A DNA stretch of 32,482 bases from Ruminococcus sp. (GCA_017961625.1 JAGCWY010000127.1:1-32482), one strand, 5' to 3'. Positions 1 to 8,685 are shown, counted from the first letter of the stretch. The notes: generated from the sequence alone by a model not told the origin. Made by a program: numbers and translations.

Positions 1-23
1 ATAGCATACTATGCACTACTTAA

Positions 24-52
24 ATTATACCACTAAAATTCGCGTTTGTCAA
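24..52 (-). promoter_or_regulatory. Consensus promoter firing leftward out of the window
   Basis: On the minus strand a perfect TTGACA (complement of 47-52) is followed after exactly 17 bases by a perfect TATAAT (complement of 24-29). It should drive a gene that lies left of the window on the minus strand, divergent from the acetyltransferase at 227. Confidence 0.8.
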
Positions 53-69
53 CCCCTAAAATGAAAAAA

Positions 70-97
70 AGTGAAGATTTTTCGAGAAATCTTCACT
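70..97. terminator. Hairpin with U-tract, better oriented leftward
   Basis: An 11-bp perfect stem (70-80 with 87-97) closes a 6-base loop. On the minus strand it is followed by seven T residues, so it would terminate leftward transcription. It sits just upstream of the leftward promoter at 24-52 and may insulate that promoter from read-through. Confidence 0.6.
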
Positions 98-167
98 GTT
101 ACTTTTTCCTATTCGATTCTTTTTTTCTGTCAAACTCGGGAAGGATTAAAAACAATTTCTTAAATTA

Positions 168-196
168 TTGACTTATACATGCTTCTGTGATATAAT
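168..196 (+). promoter_or_regulatory. Promoter of the GNAT gene at 227
   Basis: TTGACT (168-173), a 17-base spacer and TATAAT (191-196), about 30 bases upstream of the start codon. Confidence 0.8.
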
Positions 197-226
197 TCCT
201 GTAAATGAAACAAAGGCGGTGCAGAA

Positions 227-643
227 ATGGATGGACTGATAATAAAGCATAATGAGCTGACGGCAGAGGAATTCATCGAACTGTGGGAAACAGTGTGGGG
301 AAAGGGCCCTTCTCCTGAACAGACAAGGCTTGCGATGGAGCATACAATGTTCCGAGTATCTGTGTTTGACGGGGACAAAATAGTGGCTATGGCAAGAATG
401 ATCGGTGATATGGGACTGGATTATTACATCAAGGATGTTATTGTACGGCCCGAATATCAGGGAAAAGGTATAGGACGAATGCTTATCGATGAGCTGCTCG
501 GATTCATCAACGACCACGGAGTAAGGGGAACAGACATATTTGTGGAGCTTTGTGCTATGCCGGATAAGATGCCGTTTTATGAGAAATTCGGATTTGATAC
601 AAACGAAGCGCAGAGAATGAAGATAATGTACTCTGTGAAGTGA
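227..643 (+). CDS. GNAT family N-acetyltransferase
   Basis: A 138-residue single-domain GNAT that would transfer an acetyl group from acetyl-CoA to an amine; the substrate is unknown. The acetyl-CoA pyrophosphate-binding signature is visible as EYQGKGIGRML, just after a beta-strand reading YYIKDVIV, and the usual C-terminal P-F-Y-E-K-F-G-F segment is present. The length fits a minimal GNAT. The ATG is chosen because an AAAGGCGG ribosome site lies about 7 bases upstream and a good promoter lies directly before it. It is a single-gene unit closed by a strong terminator at 655-683, which also serves the convergent gene. Confidence 0.85.
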   Translation: MDGLIIKHNELTAEEFIELWETVWGKGPSPEQTRLAMEHTMFRVSVFDGDKIVAMARMIGDMGLDYYIKDVIVRPEYQGKGIGRMLIDELLGFINDHGVRGTDIFVELCAMPDKMPFYEKFGFDTNEAQRMKIMYSVK

Positions 644-654
644 GACATGATATA

Positions 655-683
655 AGCCCTGAAGCAATTTGTGCTTCAGGGCT
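655..683. terminator. Bidirectional terminator between convergent genes
   Basis: A 12-bp perfect stem (655-666 with 672-683), a 5-base loop, and a short T-run on the right. It separates the plus-strand GNAT from the minus-strand GNAT that ends at 704. Confidence 0.8.
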
Positions 684-703
684 GTTTTGCATTATAACAT
701 TGT

Positions 704-1252
704 TTAGTCCACAAATTCCATGGTGAACAGTTTTGAGAGTATGCTTCCTGCGTACGACTTCATAAGAGCTTTGTATTCAGAGCCCTTTACATCTCCGCCT
801 GTGCCGAGTATATCATAAGTGACCTTTCCCTCCCTGAGCTTCTTGTGAAGCTCGGTGAAGCCGTTCCTTATGTAGAAATTACGGCGGCTGACACGTTCAG
901 CGTAGTTTTCGGAGGCTTCGTCTATCTGCTCTATCGCAAGGAAAAGCCTTCTGTCCTTATAAAGCTTCCGCGCGTTCTGGAGTATAGCGCTGCCTATGCC
1001 CTTGCCGCGGCATTCTTCTGAGACTGCAAGGTAGAAGATATAGGAGAGATCACGATAGTTTACTATATAAAGCATTCCTGCCCACTCATCATTGCAGCGG
1101 ATAGACCAGAAGTCAACATTCTTCTTCTTAGCTTTAAGTACGAGCATAAGAAATGGAGCACGTTCGTCATCTGGAAAGGCTCTCATATAAAGCTGTTTTA
1201 CCCTGCGAAAATCGGGACTACTGGGCTTTAGCTTCGTGAAATTTAGTTTCAT
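704..1252 (-). CDS. GNAT family N-acetyltransferase (second gene of a GNAT pair)
   Basis: A 182-residue GNAT. The acetyl-CoA loop reads EECRGKGIGSAIL (the R-x-x-G-x-G form) after the strand IFYLAVS, and the C-terminal half has the common NFYIRNGF motif. An AGGAGG site lies 7 bases before the ATG. Only 10 bases separate it from the GNAT gene upstream (1263-1808), so the two are very likely co-transcribed from the promoter at 1874-1902. The substrate cannot be read from the sequence. The last roughly 35 residues extend past the GNAT fold and I see no motif in them. Confidence 0.85.
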   Translation of the reverse strand: MKLNFTKLKPSSPDFRRVKQLYMRAFPDDERAPFLMLVLKAKKKNVDFWSIRCNDEWAGMLYIVNYRDLSYIFYLAVSEECRGKGIGSAILQNARKLYKDRRLFLAIEQIDEASENYAERVSRRNFYIRNGFTELHKKLREGKVTYDILGTGGDVKGSEYKALMKSYAGSILSKLFTMEFVD

Positions 1253-1262
1253 AGCGTACCTC

Positions 1263-1808
1263 CTATTCAGCTTTTTCTATGCAGTAGCACACCTCGCCCT
1301 CAGGAATAATGCCCTGCTGTCTGAATCGTTCAACGTTGTCGGTAATTGTCATTTCAGACTTTTCAAGCACACGCCCCGACTTTTTGTTCTCGGCGCGGTG
1401 ATAAGCTTCAAGTCTGCGAAAATCTGTTGTTCTGAATGTCTCCGAAATAACTGCGGAAAGAGCTTCCCCTGCATAGCCATGGCCCTGAAAAGCAGAGGAT
1501 ATACAGTATTCTATCTCGGCTGTGCGGATATCCTCGTATACGCGGCAAAAGGCTATCTGCCCAATATTCTCACCGCCTGAGCTTTCTACGACAGCCCACC
1601 TGTAGAAGCTATCCGACTCGTATTCGCTGATATACCTGTCAAGTAGCACCTTTGCCTCTTCAGCTGTGGCATAGACCGGCTCGCCGTATTCGTTCTGAAT
1701 ATTCGGATCGGATACCCAGTTGCGCAGCATATCATTGAGGTCTCCTGCTTCAAATCTACGAAGTATAAGACGCGGTGTAGTTATTGTATTGGTACCGCTG
1801 TGATGCAT
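1263..1808 (-). CDS. RimJ/RimL-type GNAT acetyltransferase
   Basis: A 181-residue GNAT of the RimJ/RimL (Acetyltransf_3) type, recognised by the N-terminal T-x-R-L-I-L-R-R-F motif. The CoA-binding region reads QGHGYAGEALSAV. Family members acetylate protein N-termini, antibiotics or small amines; the substrate here is unknown. The open frame extends upstream to 1847, but I start at the ATG at 1808. An AAAGGAGGT ribosome site lies 7 bases before that ATG, and residues from there begin the family's usual N-terminus. It is the first gene of a two-GNAT operon, with a consensus-like promoter about 65 bases upstream. Confidence 0.85.
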   Translation of the reverse strand: MHHSGTNTITTPRLILRRFEAGDLNDMLRNWVSDPNIQNEYGEPVYATAEEAKVLLDRYISEYESDSFYRWAVVESSGGENIGQIAFCRVYEDIRTAEIEYCISSAFQGHGYAGEALSAVISETFRTTDFRRLEAYHRAENKKSGRVLEKSEMTITDNVERFRQQGIIPEGEVCYCIEKAE

Positions 1809-1873
1809 TGCAAAGACCTCCTTTGAACAGTTTACAGCCTGCTGCATATATTTGCAGGTTTTCTGCTAAGAAT

Positions 1874-1902
1874 ATTATATCACATAATTGTTAATAATTC
1901 AA
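1874..1902 (-). promoter_or_regulatory. Promoter of the two-gene GNAT operon
   Basis: On the minus strand, TTGAAT (complement of 1897-1902), a 17-base spacer and TATAAT (complement of 1874-1879). Confidence 0.75.
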
Positions 1903-1937
1903 GCAGTCGGAAGAAGACAGGGGCAAAGTTGAAGCGG

Positions 1938-1966
1938 TTGACACATCCCAGTGTGTATTGTATAAT
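1938..1966 (+). promoter_or_regulatory. Consensus promoter of nudC
   Basis: Perfect TTGACA (1938-1943), a 17-base spacer and perfect TATAAT (1961-1966), about 32 bases before the nudC start. It is divergent from the GNAT operon promoter about 35 bases to the left. Confidence 0.85.
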
Positions 1967-1998
1967 TGTCTTATCGCTGAAAAGAGGAGAAATAACAG

Positions 1999-2838
1999 AT
2001 GATACAGGATATATTTCCAAGCAGACTTGACAATTCGTTCCGCACTGCGGACTTTACGGCGGTTCCGGAAAAGAGCCTTGCTGTTATATTCAGGGACGGC
2101 AGGATACTTGCCGGCATAAGGGACGGAGATGCGGCTTTTCCTCGCACAGACGAGGTGCTATGCAGCAATAAGCCGTTATATCTCTTTGCTGTTGATGACG
2201 AGAGCTTCTTCCTTGTGTCAGGGGAGGGCGATACGGAAGCCGTGAATGGCAAGGACTACAGCTTTTACACCATTCGGGAGCTCAGGGACAGGTGCAGAGG
2301 GAAATACCTTTTTGCTGCGTTTACCGCATTCCACCTTGCACAGTGGTATGGCGACAACAGGTACTGCGGAAGATGCCGCGGCAAAATGGAGCCAGACAGC
2401 AGGGAACGGGCACTTGTATGCTCTGGCTGCGGCAATAAGGTTTACCCGAGGATAAATCCTGCGGTGATAGTTGGCGTGGTCAACGGGGATAGGCTGCTCA
2501 TAACCCGTTACAGGACTGGTTTTGCCTATAATGCACTGATCGCAGGCTTTACCGAGATAGGTGAGACTCTTGAAGAGACGGTAAGGCGCGAGGTCATGGA
2601 GGAGGCAGGTATCCGAGTGAAGAATATACGCTATTATAAATCCCAGCCGTGGGGAATGGCTTCAGACCTGCTTGTGGGCTTTTACTGTGATGTGGATGGA
2701 GACGATACCATAAAAATGGACGAATCTGAGCTTAAATACGCCCAGTGGCTGCGCAGGGAGGAAATAGAGCTACAGCCCGGCGAGCACAGCCTGACAAATG
2801 AGATGATGAAGCTTTTCAAAAGCGGAGGGATGATATAG
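1999..2838 (+). CDS. nudC: NudC: NADH/NAD+ pyrophosphatase, NAD-cap hydrolase
   Basis: A 279-residue Nudix hydrolase that splits NAD(H) into NMN(H) and AMP. In characterised bacteria the family also removes NAD caps from RNA. Visible features are a four-cysteine zinc ribbon (C123, C126, C141, C144), the Nudix box at residues 183-205 ending REVMEEAGI, and the downstream SQPW motif (215-218) that marks the NudC subfamily rather than general Nudix enzymes. The usual longer form SQPWPFPxS is changed here to SQPWGMASD. The length and domain order match the family. The ATG has a GAGGAG-type site upstream and a perfect promoter. It is a single-gene unit. Confidence 0.93.
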   Translation: MIQDIFPSRLDNSFRTADFTAVPEKSLAVIFRDGRILAGIRDGDAAFPRTDEVLCSNKPLYLFAVDDESFFLVSGEGDTEAVNGKDYSFYTIRELRDRCRGKYLFAAFTAFHLAQWYGDNRYCGRCRGKMEPDSRERALVCSGCGNKVYPRINPAVIVGVVNGDRLLITRYRTGFAYNALIAGFTEIGETLEETVRREVMEEAGIRVKNIRYYKSQPWGMASDLLVGFYCDVDGDDTIKMDESELKYAQWLRREEIELQPGEHSLTNEMMKLFKSGGMI

Positions 2839-2936
2839 ATAAGTAAAAACAGGAGCAGATTTTTGGGCATTATTATAGCATAATAGTTATAAAATTCGTC
2901 ATAATGAACAGTTTATGCTGTTTTTTGCTTTTTATG

Positions 2937-2965
2937 TTGACTTTTTTGGTGGAAAATGTTATAAT
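2937..2965 (+). promoter_or_regulatory. Promoter of the EAL-domain gene
   Basis: TTGACT (2937-2942), a 17-base spacer and TATAAT (2960-2965). The short leader to 3022 contains the ribosome site. The weak stem just upstream (AACAG...CTGTT followed by T's, around 2907-2926) may end nudC transcription. Confidence 0.8.
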
Positions 2966-3021
2966 ATATGTGTGTGCAATAATTTAGACAGGTGCGACTT
3001 TTTTCACAGGGGGGTGGAAAT

Positions 3022-4932
3022 ATGTTTGCAATATCGAATCTTAATATCGGAAGTTATACTCCTGTTGGTGATATCATTGCTCTTTCATTGTGTATAATTA
3101 TGGCTATACTTGTGAAGCAGACTTATATAAGGAAAGAGAAGAGCAGGTTTTTCATAATAATGCATATCCTTGCATTTATGCTGATAGTAGCGTCGGCTAA
3201 TATCTTCATGCAGACATACATTGTAAAGGAAACAGTGTCTCCTCCGTTCATCTATATAATGCGTATGCTGCATCATGTCTTCCTTTCTATGACTATGTTC
3301 CTTTACATAAGGTACGTGCAGGGTTCTTTGTGGTTGCTGCCTAAGGACAAGAAAAGATCAAGGATAGCCATAGCGGTGATAATGCTGTTTGCCATTACCC
3401 TTGATATCATTCTGTCGGTGTTCAAGGTAGGTTTTTACATAAACAAAAAGCATGAGTATAGCGCAGGCCTTGACTGCTTTGAGATACTTTACATCGTATT
3501 TACGGTAAATATCATCTATATGCTTATAAAATACAGGAAGAGACTGCTTATTAAGGTGTTCACGGGACTTATCAGCGTTCTGGTGATGTCAAATCTCCTT
3601 CTGTGTATACAAAGCATATTCAAGCAGATATCCTATACTACGATATGCTGCCTGTTGCCGATGATCAGCATCATATTCCTCTTCCATTCGAATCCCTACA
3701 ATACCGATACGGGAGCTGTATCGAGCGAATTCTTTGCCCAGGAGGTAAAGGAGAACCTCGCAAAGGGAAACGAAATGGTGATAATGTGCTGCCATATACC
3801 TGGCTTTTCCGTATATATCGCAAAATCTCCTGTGCTCAAGACTGAGTTCATGGACTTTTTCCGCGTGAATATCAAGAAGTCGATACTATACAGCTTCCCC
3901 AACGACAGCTTTGTGCTTACCTTTACGAAGCAGAAGAACAGTGACTACGAAAAGCTTGTTGACAGGATGCTCGGCAATTTCGCCATGAGCTATGCCAAGT
4001 TCAAAATCGACTATAAAATAATAATCATGGAGTCCTCTGATTCTGTCATAGACGTAAATGATTACCATAACATAATAGAATACAACGATCTGAAAATGCC
4101 GTTCAATACGGTAGTGCGCATTACTCCCGAAGATATAAAGGAGTACTACGACAAAAACTATATCCTCTCGCAGCTGGAGGATATCGCTGCAAGGAAGGAC
4201 CTTTCGGATTCTCGTATACTTGTATACTGTCAGCCTGTGTTGAATATCAACACAGGGCAGTATGATACAGCAGAGGCTCTTATGAGGCTGAAGCTGGAAA
4301 AAACTGGAATGGTCTTCCCAGATCAGTTCATACCGATAGCTGAGAAGTTCAACCTTATTCACAATCTGAGTATGATAATCCTCAATAAGACCTGTGCAGC
4401 GCTAAAGCGTTTCATTGATGACGGATACATAATAAAGCGTATCTCAGTAAACTTTTCGGCTATCGACCTGAGATATGATTCCTTCTGCGACGAGGTTAAG
4501 GGAATAATCGAAAACAACGGCATAGAGTATGGAAAAATAGCTGTTGAGATCACCGAGAGCCGTAGCGACGCGGACTTCAATCTCATGAAGCAGCGCGTTA
4601 TGCAGCTTCAGGATCTGGGCATAAAGTTTTACCTTGACGATTTCGGCACAGGGTATTCAAACTTTGAGCGTATCATGGAGATCCCGTTTGATATTATCAA
4701 GTTTGACCGCTCACTGCTCATAGAGTCCCTTAAGAATTCTTCATCGCAGTATATGGTCAAGACCTTTGCGAATATGTTCCACGAACTTAAGTATTCGATA
4801 CTTTTCGAGGGCGTTGAGAACGAATATGACGAGGACCGCTGCAAGCTCATGATGGCACAGTACTTGCAGGGCTACAAGTATTCAAAGCCCATACCCATAG
4901 AAGAGCTGAAGAAGTTCCTTCTTCATGCATGA
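3022..4932 (+). CDS. Membrane-bound EAL-domain c-di-GMP phosphodiesterase
   Basis: A 636-residue protein in three parts. Residues 1 to about 215 hold roughly seven hydrophobic segments, so it is an integral membrane sensor. Residues 225-370 look like a degenerate GGDEF-like or other alpha/beta domain with no GGDEF signature. Residues 385-636 are an EAL domain. The catalytic set appears intact: E418 (EAL), N477, E509 (EITE), D539-D540 (DDFGTGYS), K560, E596 and E599 (FEGVE), and Q616. Hydrolysis of c-di-GMP to pGpG is therefore likely. I start at 3022 rather than further upstream because GGGGGTGG precedes this ATG at proper spacing. It is a single-gene unit with its own promoter and terminator. 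The signal it senses is unknown. Confidence 0.88.
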   Translation: MFAISNLNIGSYTPVGDIIALSLCIIMAILVKQTYIRKEKSRFFIIMHILAFMLIVASANIFMQTYIVKETVSPPFIYIMRMLHHVFLSMTMFLYIRYVQGSLWLLPKDKKRSRIAIAVIMLFAITLDIILSVFKVGFYINKKHEYSAGLDCFEILYIVFTVNIIYMLIKYRKRLLIKVFTGLISVLVMSNLLLCIQSIFKQISYTTICCLLPMISIIFLFHSNPYNTDTGAVSSEFFAQEVKENLAKGNEMVIMCCHIPGFSVYIAKSPVLKTEFMDFFRVNIKKSILYSFPNDSFVLTFTKQKNSDYEKLVDRMLGNFAMSYAKFKIDYKIIIMESSDSVIDVNDYHNIIEYNDLKMPFNTVVRITPEDIKEYYDKNYILSQLEDIAARKDLSDSRILVYCQPVLNINTGQYDTAEALMRLKLEKTGMVFPDQFIPIAEKFNLIHNLSMIILNKTCAALKRFIDDGYIIKRISVNFSAIDLRYDSFCDEVKGIIENNGIEYGKIAVEITESRSDADFNLMKQRVMQLQDLGIKFYLDDFGTGYSNFERIMEIPFDIIKFDRSLLIESLKNSSSQYMVKTFANMFHELKYSILFEGVENEYDEDRCKLMMAQYLQGYKYSKPIPIEELKKFLLHA

Positions 4933-4960
4933 CAGACAACGTAGCCTTTACGTGAATTAC

Positions 4961-4988
4961 CGCCTGTACCGACATTTTGGTGCAGGCG
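4961..4988 (+). terminator. Terminator after the EAL gene
   Basis: A 10-bp stem with one G-T pair (4961-4970 with 4979-4988), an 8-base loop, and a run of T's after it. Confidence 0.8.
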
Positions 4989-5029
4989 TTTTTTATGCGT
5001 TATTTTCACGACGATGAGCGCGAAATATA

Positions 5030-5058
5030 TTGACGTTGAAGGATAAATGTGATATGAT
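5030..5058 (+). promoter_or_regulatory. Promoter and leader of the efflux operon
   Basis: TTGACG (5030-5035), a 17-base spacer and TATGAT (5053-5058). About 85 bases of leader follow. In it ATCAGT (5071-5076) can pair with ACTGAT (5106-5111), enclosing a small CTGC/GCAG stem. This leader fold may be regulatory, but I recognise no known riboswitch. Confidence 0.65.
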
Positions 5059-5149
5059 TATTAGTGTGAAATCAGTAACTCCGTGAGTGGGGCTGCCGAG
5101 CAGACACTGATGATGTCAATAACTGTTTCTTGCAGGAGGAGAGAACGAA

Positions 5150-6598
5150 ATGGGAAAAACCGGAAAGATCATAAAAAGGATAGTTATATTCCTTGTAATA
5201 CTGCTTATATTAGGTGGTATAGCGTTTTTTGTAAGGAATGCGATCCGCGGAGCCGCAACCAAGGTAAGTATACGTTCCGATACGTGTGGAAAGGTCAAAC
5301 GTCAGGACCTTATAAGCTATTCAAATATGTCGGGAACAATATCGAGCAGTGATAAGCTCATGATAACTGCCGACCCAACTCTAAAGGTGAAAAAGCTTAA
5401 TGTCAAGGTGGGAGATAGCGTTAAGGCAGGTGATATACTCTGTGAGTTCGACAGCGCTAAACTCCAGGAAGAATACGACGCTATGGCTCTCAACAACGAG
5501 AAAGTGGCAGGTGCGCAGCAGCACAGCCACGATCTTACGGTGCGTCAGCTCAATAAGGCGAGGGAGCAGAGAAGCGAACTTATAAGCAAGGCTCAGAACG
5601 CTATAAATACTGCTGTAGAAAAGCGCGACAAAGCCTACGATGAGTACGGCAGAAGGGCTGACGAATTCAATAAGCTGTACGTTGAGACCAACGACGCTTA
5701 CAACGCATGGATGAATTCGGGCAGCGAGGAGTCGGCCCAGCTGGAGAAGGTATATAAAGCGCTGGAAACAAAGCTTGAAGCGGCAGAGTCCCTTCTCGAA
5801 AGCGTAAAGAATGCTCTTCCGGAATACGATGAAGCTGTAAAAAGTGCCAATGAAGCATACAGTCAGGCTGTTAAATCTGGCGACGAGCTGGTGCAGTCTG
5901 CACAGGACGCAATAGATGCGGAAAAGTACAGTATATCTGATAATTCTGCCGAAAAGCAGCTTGCAGAGCTTGCCGAGAGAATAGAGAAATGCGTGATCAA
6001 GGCTGAAAAGGACGGAGTTGTTACGGAGCTGAATATTTCCGAGGGAAGCGTTCCAATGTCAGCAAATATCATGACCATAGAGAATACCAGCGAGCTGGTT
6101 GTAGCCGGAAAGGTGAGCGAGTCCGATATCCTTAAGCTTAGCGAGGGTATGGAAGCTGAGATAAAGACGAGCGCTACGGAAGATCTGGTAATAAAAGGCA
6201 CCGTAAAGCGTATCGAGAGGATAGTGTCCTCAAACAGTGCTGAGACAAAGATGATGGGTGGATATACCGTTGAAGTAAGCATAGACGACAACGAGAGCGG
6301 TCTCCTTATAGGAATGTCTGCAAACGTGAAGATAATACTCGACAAGCGTGTGAATGTGCTGAGTGTTCCGTATAACGCTGTTTCCGGCGGAGAAAACGAG
6401 GGATACTTCGTATTTACTGCAACACCGACAGCCGAAGGGGATTATCTTATTTCCAAACGCAGTGTTTCCAAGGGGTTTGAGGGGGATTTCTATACTGAGA
6501 TAACCTCAGGAGGCCTTAAGGAAGGAGATATAGTTGTTACAGACCCTCGCGGCATCACTGACGGCGATATCATACCACTGAAGGTACCGGAGGACTGA
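5150..6598 (+). CDS. Membrane fusion protein of an ABC efflux system (MacA/YknX-like)
   Basis: A 482-residue periplasmic-adaptor-type (HlyD/MacA) protein. Residues 10-30 form one N-terminal membrane anchor. Residues about 70-100 are the first half of a lipoyl-like domain (KVGDSVKAGDILCEFD). Residues about 105-270 are a long, charged, alanine-rich coiled-coil hairpin. The second lipoyl half follows (ISEGSVPMSANIMTIENT), then the beta-barrel and membrane-proximal domains. In Gram-positive bacteria such adaptors (YknX in Bacillus) work with an ATPase and a MacB permease to export peptides or toxins. The ATG follows an AGGAGG-containing ribosome site. Its stop codon overlaps the ATPase start in a TGATG arrangement, so the operon is translationally coupled. 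Confidence 0.88.
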   Translation: MGKTGKIIKRIVIFLVILLILGGIAFFVRNAIRGAATKVSIRSDTCGKVKRQDLISYSNMSGTISSSDKLMITADPTLKVKKLNVKVGDSVKAGDILCEFDSAKLQEEYDAMALNNEKVAGAQQHSHDLTVRQLNKAREQRSELISKAQNAINTAVEKRDKAYDEYGRRADEFNKLYVETNDAYNAWMNSGSEESAQLEKVYKALETKLEAAESLLESVKNALPEYDEAVKSANEAYSQAVKSGDELVQSAQDAIDAEKYSISDNSAEKQLAELAERIEKCVIKAEKDGVVTELNISEGSVPMSANIMTIENTSELVVAGKVSESDILKLSEGMEAEIKTSATEDLVIKGTVKRIERIVSSNSAETKMMGGYTVEVSIDDNESGLLIGMSANVKIILDKRVNVLSVPYNAVSGGENEGYFVFTATPTAEGDYLISKRSVSKGFEGDFYTEITSGGLKEGDIVVTDPRGITDGDIIPLKVPED

Positions 6599-7317
6599 TG
6601 CTGATGAGAAATGTTATCTCAATGCATGGGATAGTCAAGAGGTTCTATATCGGTATGCCAAATGAGCTGGAGATACTTCACGGGCTTGATATGAAGGTAC
6701 GTGAGGGCGAGTTTGCCTCAATAGTAGGTCCTTCCGGTTCGGGAAAGAGCACACTGATGAATATAATCGGAGCTCTCGATCGTCCCACGGAGGGAGTATA
6801 TATGCTCAACGGCGTCGATATATCCCAGCTTAACGATTCCGAGCTGAGCGTTATCAGAAATAAAGAGATAGGATTCGTTTTTCAGAACTTCAATCTTGTC
6901 TCACGTACAAATGCGATAGAAAATGTGGAGCTTCCCATGCTTTACGCTGGTATAAGCAAAAGAGAGCGCAGAAGGCGTGCTGAGAAACTATTGGAAATGG
7001 TGGATATGAGCGACAGAGCAACTCACAATCCTAACGAGCTTTCCGGCGGTCAGAAGCAGAGGATAGCCATAGCAAGAGCTATAGCCAACGATCCGTCCAT
7101 AATACTGGCGGACGAGCCTACGGGAGCTCTTGACTCTGTAACTGGTCACATGGTAATGGATATATTCCACAGGCTCCACAAGGAGGAGAACAAGACCATA
7201 ATCCTTATCACCCACAGTAAGGAGCTGGCTTCGGAAACTGAAAGGATAATCACTCTCAGCGATGGAAATATCGTGGCGGATACGGGAAAGGAAGGTGACG
7301 GCAATGTTCTTCTTTGA
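6598..7317 (+). CDS. ABC transporter ATPase (MacB/LolD/YknY type)
   Basis: A 239-residue ABC ATPase of the lipoprotein/macrolide exporter class. Visible motifs are Walker A GPSGSGKST, the Q-loop in FVFQNFN, the signature LSGGQKQRIAIA, Walker B IILADEPTG and the H-loop ITHS. A GGAGG site lies 4-5 bases before the ATG at 6598; a second in-frame ATG at 6604 is an alternative start. It overlaps the upstream gene by one base and the downstream permease by 14 bases, so these are the three subunits of one complex. Substrate by analogy: a peptide, macrolide-like compound or lipid. This is not provable from sequence. Confidence 0.93.
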   Translation: MLMRNVISMHGIVKRFYIGMPNELEILHGLDMKVREGEFASIVGPSGSGKSTLMNIIGALDRPTEGVYMLNGVDISQLNDSELSVIRNKEIGFVFQNFNLVSRTNAIENVELPMLYAGISKRERRRRAEKLLEMVDMSDRATHNPNELSGGQKQRIAIARAIANDPSIILADEPTGALDSVTGHMVMDIFHRLHKEENKTIILITHSKELASETERIITLSDGNIVADTGKEGDGNVLL

Positions 7318-8638
7318 AAATGTTCGTCTTGCTTTTTCTTCCCTTAAGTCAAACAAGATGCGAGCTGTACTGACTATGCTCGGAATCATCATAGGCATCA
7401 CTGCAGTGATTACTATAACCACCCTAGGAAATTCGCTGAAGAAGACACTTGCAAATTCCTTTAACAAGCTCGGAGGTCAGACCTTTTATGTCGAGTATCG
7501 CTTCAAAAACAATGAGAGCGATGATGGTGAGGAGCGCTATTACAGGGAAATGACGGAAAGCGATTATATCACCGAAGAAATGATCGATGAGCTTGAAGAA
7601 AAGTACCCGGGACGATATCTTTTATGCGATTCGACCAGCTGCGGCAGAGGAACGGTAGTTAATAAAAACGGATATAAACTTAATGTAATGCTTTCCGGCG
7701 TCACCGAGGGTTATCTGAAGAGCGACAGTATGTACAAAATGCTCGACGGAAGAACGGTGAACGCAGCTGACGACAAAGGCAAAAAGCACGCTGCTGTCGT
7801 TTCCGAGGTTTTTGTAAAGCAGTACTTCGGAAACGAGGAAGCCAATGCAATAGGCAGTGATATAAGCGTGGATATCGAGGGGGTATGTGATACTGAGTTC
7901 ACGATAGTGGGCGTATACAAATATCCGAAGTTTCTCGAAAAGTATCAGCAGTCAGCTGCGAATTTCATGGACAGGCGCACTCCAATATATATACCGTATA
8001 ATACGGCAAAAAAGCTGACAAGGCAGAATGAGAGATTCTCTGGCGAATATGGTATTGATCTCATGCTTAACGATATGTCCGTGGACAGAGAACAGGCGAT
8101 AAATGATCTCGAAAACTTCTTTTCCGAAAAGTACAGGAGCAATAAATACTGGGGCATAGAGATATATGATCCTCAGACAGAGCTTGGCATGGTCAACAAG
8201 GTGCTGAATATCGTCACTCTCGTTATTGCGGTAATTGCGGCTATATCGCTGCTCGTAGGCGGCATAGGAGTTATGAACATAATGCTGGTGAGCATTACCG
8301 AGAGAACGCGGGAGATCGGTGTCAGAAAGGCCCTCGGCGCTAAAAAGAGGCATATAAAGACACAGTTCATAGTCGAAGCGGTGATACTCTGTCTTGTAGG
8401 AGGCATAATAGGTGTGCTGCTTGGTATATTTAACGGTTTCCTGATAGGATATATTGCACGGTACGCTCTGAGCCAGATGCCGGAGTATCAGGACTTCGTG
8501 GCTCTTTCCATACAGCCCTCCATAAAGGCAATACTAATATCACTGGGTTTCTCGATGCTTATCGGAGTTTTCTTCGGAAGCTATCCTGCCGGAAAGGCTG
8601 CAAAGCTAGACCCGATAGAGGCACTCAGATACGAATAA
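7304..8638 (+). CDS. MacB/FtsX-type ABC permease
   Basis: A 444-residue permease with the MacB topology: one membrane helix near residues 20-45 (preceded by the family's ENVRLAFSSLKSNKMRAVLT start), a large extracytoplasmic domain of roughly 230 residues, and three helices in the last 160 residues (the FtsX domain). The conserved cytoplasmic segment ERTREIGVRKALGA is present. The open frame extends upstream to 7262, but the ATG at 7304 has a GGAAGG ribosome site and gives the family's usual N-terminus. It is the last gene of the efflux operon and a strong terminator follows. It works as a dimer with two ATPase copies and the fusion protein. Confidence 0.9.
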   Translation: MFFFENVRLAFSSLKSNKMRAVLTMLGIIIGITAVITITTLGNSLKKTLANSFNKLGGQTFYVEYRFKNNESDDGEERYYREMTESDYITEEMIDELEEKYPGRYLLCDSTSCGRGTVVNKNGYKLNVMLSGVTEGYLKSDSMYKMLDGRTVNAADDKGKKHAAVVSEVFVKQYFGNEEANAIGSDISVDIEGVCDTEFTIVGVYKYPKFLEKYQQSAANFMDRRTPIYIPYNTAKKLTRQNERFSGEYGIDLMLNDMSVDREQAINDLENFFSEKYRSNKYWGIEIYDPQTELGMVNKVLNIVTLVIAVIAAISLLVGGIGVMNIMLVSITERTREIGVRKALGAKKRHIKTQFIVEAVILCLVGGIIGVLLGIFNGFLIGYIARYALSQMPEYQDFVALSIQPSIKAILISLGFSMLIGVFFGSYPAGKAAKLDPIEALRYE

Positions 8639-8652
8639 TATCAGAAAGAATA

Positions 8653-8684
8653 AAAAGCCGGTGTCATTTTAAACACCGGTTTTT
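8653..8684. terminator. Bidirectional terminator after the efflux operon
   Basis: A 12-bp stem with one G-T pair (8653-8664 with 8673-8684), rich in A on the left and T on the right. It lies between the permease stop and the stop of the convergent GNAT gene. Confidence 0.85.
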
Positions 8685-8685
8685 G

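Noticed and set aside
1236..1580. Plus-strand 114-codon frame
   Set aside because: It lies antisense across the RimL-like gene, which has a clear family signature, ribosome site and promoter.
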